A DNA stretch of 64,000 nucleotides. Source: Chlorophyllum brunneum (lineage: Eukaryota; Basidiomycota; Agaricomycetes; Agaricales; Agaricaceae). Where the stretch lies: the NCBI GenBank assembly GCA_963576785.1, contig OY756141.1:2108001-2172000 (forward strand), written 5' to 3'. Made by a program: the position numbers and the translations under genes. Below, one piece after another: positions 59,209-64,000 of the stretch. The notes beneath the pieces were generated by a model. The model worked only from the letters and a program-made list of their open reading frames with translations, had not been told where the DNA came from and did not search any database. Position 1 is the stretch's first letter; each line of letters starts with the position of its first letter.

Positions 59209-60322
59209 TTACACCAGTCCCTTCTGAACCCGCTGTGCTAGATTGAAACCTATGGCAAAGTGGGATAGTCTCGCGTCAACGACAAAATCCTGGTAAGTAA
59301 ATGCCATGAGCGGAAAGTATGGCTTGTATCAAGTGTACTGACCTTTCTGGCATATTCTGGAAAAGTAGACTGGGTAAAGGTTGGGGAAGAAGGGACGGTT
59401 ATGCGTACCTTTGAGTACCTCATGAAGCTTATCCAATTCGATAACACGGGGGGTGATAAACTCTCCTGCCTCAAGCTTTTGTTGGGGTAGATCCAAATTG
59501 TCAGCCATTGATACATTGGCGACAACGAGTTTCATGTTGGCATTGGTCATTCCTTGGTATATTAACCAGGGGTGTTCGGAATGAGGGGCCAGGCAACCGT
59601 ACCTGGATCACTGACGACCACGTCTGATATGTCAAAGATATTGTCGGCCTTAAGCCCAGTTTCTTCTTCAAGTTCTCGGATCGCTGCGGTCTCTGGAGTT
59701 TCCCCTTCATCGATGAGCCCTTGAAGCACAGTGCTTTAATAGGAATGAAGGGCTTGTATTAGAAGATATTCACCTGCGGGGAGTTCTTCATCATCTCGTC
59801 AGAAAATATGGTTAATAACACGGTCCAGCAATGTACCAATGATGTACTTCCCAACGGGAGGTCTGAATTGCTCAATTATAACGGTTGATGTGGGAAATGC
59901 ATTGGTTTTCGACCTGATGAGGGCCATCACTGACACGGCTGAAGTTAGGCAGCCAATGTGATCAATAGCGATACGCTGGCCCATCGTCTAGTACATACCA
60001 TCGATTCCGGAGGACCTGCGAGTTTTGCGCTCAGCACACTCCCAAAATCTCTGAAGGTGTTTTTTTAATAACTTTGCAGGGACAAGTCGATGATGATACC
60101 TCTTTTCCTTCGGCATCAGTGTACTTGATTTTTTGAAGAGTGATCCATCTAGAGGGGATGTTGACTAAGAATCAAAGATCTTGTTGAGCCTACGAACTTG
60201 GCATCCTGGGCAGATAGTTCTGCTGTTGATATAATTTTTGGATTCAATGACATTATCCGCTTGTATAGCAGGGCCTGGTGGCTGGAAGTTACCCGGAATG
60301 AACGCAATGGTATAAACGACAT
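59209..60322 (-). CDS. YSA1: ADP-ribose pyrophosphatase, Nudix (NUDT5/YSA1 type)
   Basis: This Nudix hydrolase would cleave ADP-ribose to AMP and ribose-5-phosphate. Nine exons (60322-60198, 60148-60100, 60050-59999, 59938-59837, 59785-59774, 59719-59603, 59552-59409, 59356-59343, 59289-59209) give 231 residues. The Nudix box fits perfectly: G-x5-E-x7-REUxEExGU as [20 protein letters not shown] then TGL. Upstream [17 protein letters not shown] and downstream [12 protein letters not shown] are typical of the NUDT5/Ysa1 clade. Exon 5 is 12 nt and encodes ELPAG with its neighbours; exon 8 is 14 nt. The first in-frame ATG gives an Arg/Ser-rich 23-residue extension ([20 protein letters not shown]) that looks like a mitochondrial presequence; the second ATG at 60253 would give a cytosolic form. 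Confidence 0.93.
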
Positions 60323-60385
60323 TATTGGCAATCACGTGAGGATATATATTCAAATCCCACAATAACTAAGGTGTCCCGACCCACA
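60323..60385. promoter_or_regulatory. 63-nt divergent start-to-start interval, YSA1 / PNK1
   Basis: Only 63 nt lie between the outward-facing ATG codons of the Nudix hydrolase and the polynucleotide kinase/phosphatase (132 nt if the internal Nudix ATG is used). No TATA box is visible. Confidence 0.55.
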
Positions 60386-62202
60386 ATGCAGGATATGCAG
60401 TCCAGTGAGCCAACTCAGACTTACTAAAATGAACTCTGTTGACCCTCCTGCTCGTCTCAGAACTCTCAAAGAGGCCTGCCGAAGACCCACCTTCTGAAGA
60501 GCCTCCTCCAAAAAAGAGTAATTCTCATTCCTTTTCTAGAAAAAGCACCCCTCACATACCCGATAGTTCATCCCTTCTTCACAAAGGGTACCGTAAAAAC
60601 CGATGAAAAATCTAGTTACTTCCAATGGCTTGCACCCCTTGGAAAAAAGAAAACCTGTCTCCACGGCCTGAATCTGGAACCAAAGGCTTGTTCCAAAGTC
60701 GCTGCCTTTGATTTAGATGGAACGATCATTAAATTCAGAAAGCAAACCTCTATTGGTGGTGGCGGTGAATGGGAATGGTGGAACTCAGGTGTCCCGGCAA
60801 AGCTGCACGATGTTGTCGAAGAAGGGTAGGTCACCCGAACGCAAAACTTCGAGCCCCCTGCTGAATCTCACCATATAGATTTTCAATTGTCTTTTTCTCC
60901 AACCAAGCGATCAAACCAGGCTTGCTCAAACAATGGAAGGAAAAAGTTGTATCTCTGGCATCTGCGGTAGGCTCCCTCTCCCCCTTGCTTCCGCTCTTGA
61001 TTTACCATTGCCAGCTCGACAACATCCCTTTCCGGATATTCGCTGCAACAGCTAAGGATGGATACCGCAAACCCATGCTAGGAATGTGGAGGGAGCTGGA
61101 AAAGAGTTTTAAAGAACAGAATGTCGAGATTGGTGAGGAGTTGCCGAGGTCTCCAGACCACAGGTGTTGATAGGCCCAGACCTCAAGGCTTCATTCTTCG
61201 TGGGGGACGCTGCGGGTCGTCAGTATAAGAATCAGAAATCTGATTTCTCGAGTACGGACCGAAAGTTCGCTCTAAATATTGGGTTTCCTTTCATGACACC
61301 TGAAGTAAGTGGTCACTAGGCACTGGGCAGTCCCAAAGGCGTACCCACCCTTCAGCCAGGAATACTTTTTAAATCTACCCCCTCACTCGGTCTATAATCT
61401 CCCCGGATTCCATGTTTCGTCACTTCAGGAACGTGAGTGTTTGTCCGTCGTACTTTTTGTCCCGCATCTTAACGGAACTCTCAGTTCCTTCAGTGACACC
61501 AACCTCCTCCCCAACTATTCCCTATCCAAGGAAACAGGAGGTTGTGGTCTTCTGCGGCTACCCAGCTCTTGGAAAAACCTGGTTTTATCATCAGCACTTC
61601 GAACCCGTTAGATATACCCATATCAACCAGGACACCTTGAAAACGCGTGAGAAGTGTATCAAAGCAACCCAGGAAGCTTTGGCGCGAGGTGAAAGTTGCG
61701 TTGTTGGTATGCTGAAATCGATTCCCAGATAATTTGAGCTGAAGTACTTTCGCCTTGGATTCAAGATAATACTAATCGCGACGTGAAGACACGCAAATAC
61801 TACATCGATGTAGCGAAGGATTTCAATGTGCCAATCAGGTTGGTAAAGCAACCCAGCCGTCCCGACCAGTATATTGACCCCTGTGCCCTAGATGTTTCAT
61901 TTTCACTGGCAGCGAAGAGCTTGCCTGGCACAACAATCTCTATAGGACGTTTCATCAGCCACTATCAGTCGTCGCACAAGAGGTTAGTCTCTGCCATACG
62001 TCCTGTGCGTGCTCATTCACTATCGTTTCATGCACAGAGAGAACTTGTTCCGTTCAGCGCTTTTGCCAGTTTTCGGGAACATTACGAAGAACCGACGATA
62101 GAGGAAGAGTTCAAGGAAATTCGAAAGGTCAATTGGAGATTCGAGGGGACAGACGAGGAGAAGAAAAACTGGTCTATGTGGCTGCAGATTGACGGCCGTT
62201 GA
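60386..62202 (+). CDS. PNK1: Polynucleotide kinase 3'-phosphatase (PNKP/Pnk1)
   Basis: PNKP restores 5'-phosphate and 3'-hydroxyl ends at DNA breaks in single- and double-strand break repair. Eleven exons (60386-60404, 60461-60517, 60567-60825, 60879-60966, 61015-61132, 61174-61304, 61360-61432, 61485-61706, 61766-61838, 61892-61982, 62038-62202) give 431 residues. The HAD phosphatase comes first, with [24 protein letters not shown] and [12 protein letters not shown]. The kinase follows with P-loop [24 protein letters not shown] and [13 protein letters not shown], ending in [11 protein letters not shown]. There is no FHA domain, as in fission yeast Pnk1; a short basic N-terminus ([11 protein letters not shown]) may be a nuclear signal. 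Its stop is 22 nt from that of GAL7. Confidence 0.95.
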
Positions 62203-62224
62203 TTGTCTACGAGGTATCCGTTGA

Positions 62225-63608
62225 TTACCGAATAAGATCCTTCAGATAGTGACTTTCTGAGCAACCCCGTAATTTTTCTGCAGCCTGTTCTGGCGTGAGG
62301 TCTCGCTGAGGTTCCGCCATCAATTCGAATCTGGAGAACGGAATGAAAGGATGTAACTTAAACAAATTTCGTGGCGTACCCTACTAGGAATTTTTTTACA
62401 GTGGCACTTCTGAGGAGCGGCGGGTCAAAGTGGACATGGAGATGAGCGACATCATCGCTATCACTTAAGCCATCAACTATAGGTACCGGTCGCTGATGAA
62501 TGCCCATTGAGTACGCAAAGGGACACTGAAAGAGGTTGTCAAAGCGCGTAGTCAACTGGGAGAGTATTTTCCCAAATGAAGCTTTCTCTGCATCGGTGAG
62601 ACGGTCAATAGATGTTATATGCCTGTGGAAAGGCAAGACTTGATAGCCCATCAGCTGAAGCTCCCGAAACTACCATACGCAGAAAACACACGGAGAATTT
62701 CGAAAGGCCAGATGGCCCACCAAGGCACGAGTGCCACCCAATGTTCGTTCTGTAAGACAACACGGCTGTTCTTCCGCTCGAGCTTAATTTCGACATGAGC
62801 ATATTCGCAAAGTAAGCAAGGACGACCTAATCATAGTACGTGAAGTCCGCATTTACAGGACGTGATGTGATCGGCCAACCTTGGGGACCTTGTGCTACTT
62901 CAGGATCACCAGGGACTCCTTGAAAGGAGTAGCGCCTGAGTGAATCCAACTCCTTTAAGGGAATGGAAGGCACTGCGGAAAGTGACCAAACCTGGCCGTG
63001 CGGGTGATTATTAGAGCAACCCATCATAGCACCTTTATTCTATCGTACGTTTGTCAGGTCCAAACTGCAAATATAGGCTACACGGAAGCAAACCTCAAAA
63101 ATCTGGACGTACTTGACCCCGTCTTGGCTTCCCCTCTCAAGGTAAATGCGGACCCATTCATTTATCACTCGTTCAATTCCCGGTAGATCCAGCTGCGCCA
63201 AAGTCAAGTTGTGGCGAGGATGGAAAACGATAACGTCACAAGCCCCGTGAACTGGTTGAACGGTGAGCATTGGGTGGGGAGGAACAGGTGCTTGAGGGGT
63301 CGGACCGGGTAAAATCGCGGAAAAATCGTTGACAAAGGTGAAGGTGTTCTCATAGAGCGGATTTCTATGGCCACCTGACCTCGTGTTTCCTGGACACAGG
63401 TAGCAGGTGGGATCGTGATCGGGGAGGATAGTGGTTTGAAGAGCTTCGGTTTGACCTAGCCAGGGCCGTTTTGTGCGGTGAGGAGAAATGAGAACATGTT
63501 CTTCTAAGAGAGGATTGACTGTGTTGAGATTAGTAGCTAGAAATTGTCAACGCTAAGTGTGTTGATCTTACAGCGACGGTGCGGATGGGTACTTGGGTCG
63601 AAGTCCAT
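62225..63608 (-). CDS. GAL7: Galactose-1-phosphate uridylyltransferase
   Basis: GAL7 exchanges UMP between UDP-glucose and galactose-1-phosphate in the Leloir pathway. Six exons (63608-63572, 63518-63094, 63039-62880, 62826-62692, 62638-62380, 62330-62225) give 373 residues, the usual length. The catalytic HPHGQ motif is in [15 protein letters not shown]. Zinc- and substrate-binding blocks include [39 protein letters not shown] and [13 protein letters not shown]. The start follows from [19 protein letters not shown]1 and GAL10 are not in this window, so no GAL cluster is visible at this locus. It is divergent from the DDX41-like helicase across 142 nt. Confidence 0.96.
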
Positions 63609-63750
63609 GGCAGATTGGGGGGACCGCTTGATGAGTCCAATCTAATCTATTTATACTTGGAATAATTGCGGGACACCGGAGCGTCGTCCCGGATCTGAGA
63701 AGGTCCGGTCCGAGCCCCATTCAACCAGTGAGCTCTCACTGGAACTGACC

Positions 63751-64000
63751 ATGAATTCAAAACGTCGACGCACTGAACATTCGCCTTCTCCCGTCTACAG
63801 CTTAGATGACACGGACGATAATTATGAACCCTACGTCCCCATTTCCCAGAGAAGACAGGAAAAATTTGCCAAGCTCTCCTCCTTGGGTGTAAATGCCGAG
63901 CGACAAAAGGCAAAGCGGCTTCAGGAGGAGCAGGAGGAGCGTGAAGATGCCCTGAAGGAAGAAGAACGTCAAAGAGAAAGGGCAAGGAAGGAAAGGACCC
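63751..64000 (+). CDS. DDX41: DDX41-like DEAD-box RNA helicase, 5' end only
   Basis: The window ends 83 codons into this open frame, before the helicase core. The start region reads MNSKRRRTEHSPSPVYS and then DDNYEPYVPISQRRQEKFAK, which matches the YVPYVPLRQRR region unique to DDX41/Abstrakt, followed by a long Glu/Arg-rich helix. DDX41 acts in splicing and genome stability. No intron is seen in the visible part. The identification rests on the N-terminal motif alone, so it is only fairly sure. Confidence 0.75.
   Translation, partial: MNSKRRRTEHSPSPVYSLDDTDDNYEPYVPISQRRQEKFAKLSSLGVNAERQKAKRLQEEQEEREDALKEEERQRERARKERT

Noticed and set aside
63650..63745. Base-paired GC-rich stretch between GAL7 and the helicase gene resembled a structured RNA or tRNA.
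   Set aside because: No cloverleaf, A-box or B-box could be drawn; it is short and lies in a divergent promoter.
62225..64000. GAL7 as part of a GAL1-GAL10-GAL7 cluster.
   Set aside because: The neighbours are PNK1 and a DDX41-like helicase; no other Leloir-pathway gene is in the window.

Overview
The window is about 64 kb of nuclear DNA from a basidiomycete fungus, probably an Agaricomycotina. The evidence is gene structure: nearly every gene is cut by many introns of about 45-60 nt with GT(A/G)NGT donors and CTNA(C/T) branch sites, intergenic gaps are tiny, and promoters carry pyrimidine tracts. All recognisable proteins are eukaryotic. Species cannot be named from the sequence alone. No tRNA, rRNA, transposon, CRISPR array or bacterial-type operon was seen. 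Gene models were spliced by hand from open frames, splice consensus and family motifs; reading phase was checked across the junctions of the models given.

Layout, left to right. 1-1045: no confident gene. 1-8.1 kb: PIN4-type RRM/R3H protein, mitochondrial nuclease NUC1, mitoribosomal mL46 and V-ATPase subunit H (VMA13). 8.2-14.6 kb: a tight minus-strand series YME2 > EI24/RRT8-like > TRAPPC13 (gaps 50 and 25 nt). 14.7-24.2 kb: HOOK dynein adaptor, basket FG nucleoporin, RNA 3'-phosphate cyclase. 24.3-32.5 kb: CDC50 flippase subunit, MCM-binding protein, PGM2-type phosphomutase with many microexons, mitoribosomal uL15m, splicing factor PRP38. 33.4-40.7 kb: RCO1-like PHD protein, tRNA isopentenyltransferase MOD5, secreted fasciclin protein. 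41.0-47.1 kb: V-ATPase subunit A (VMA1), proteasome ATPase RPT1, NKAP. 47.2-54.2 kb (minus): PITH protein, SKT5/CHS4 chitin synthase activator, JHD1 histone demethylase, PGK1. 54.4-64.0 kb: CCDC9-like RGG protein, an orphan coiled-coil protein, SDA1, an ADP-ribose Nudix hydrolase, polynucleotide kinase/phosphatase, GAL7 and the 5' end of a DDX41-like helicase.

The genes are housekeeping and do not form one pathway, though some belong together: two V1-ATPase subunits, two mitoribosomal proteins, two RS-domain splicing proteins, and a divergently transcribed ADP-ribose hydrolase / DNA end-processing pair. I did not find a convincing wholly new system. What stands out is architecture: convergent stop codons only 7-33 nt apart, divergent start codons 59-63 nt apart, a three-gene tandem with almost no intergenic DNA, microexons that encode catalytic loops, and five introns that appear to need a GC donor.
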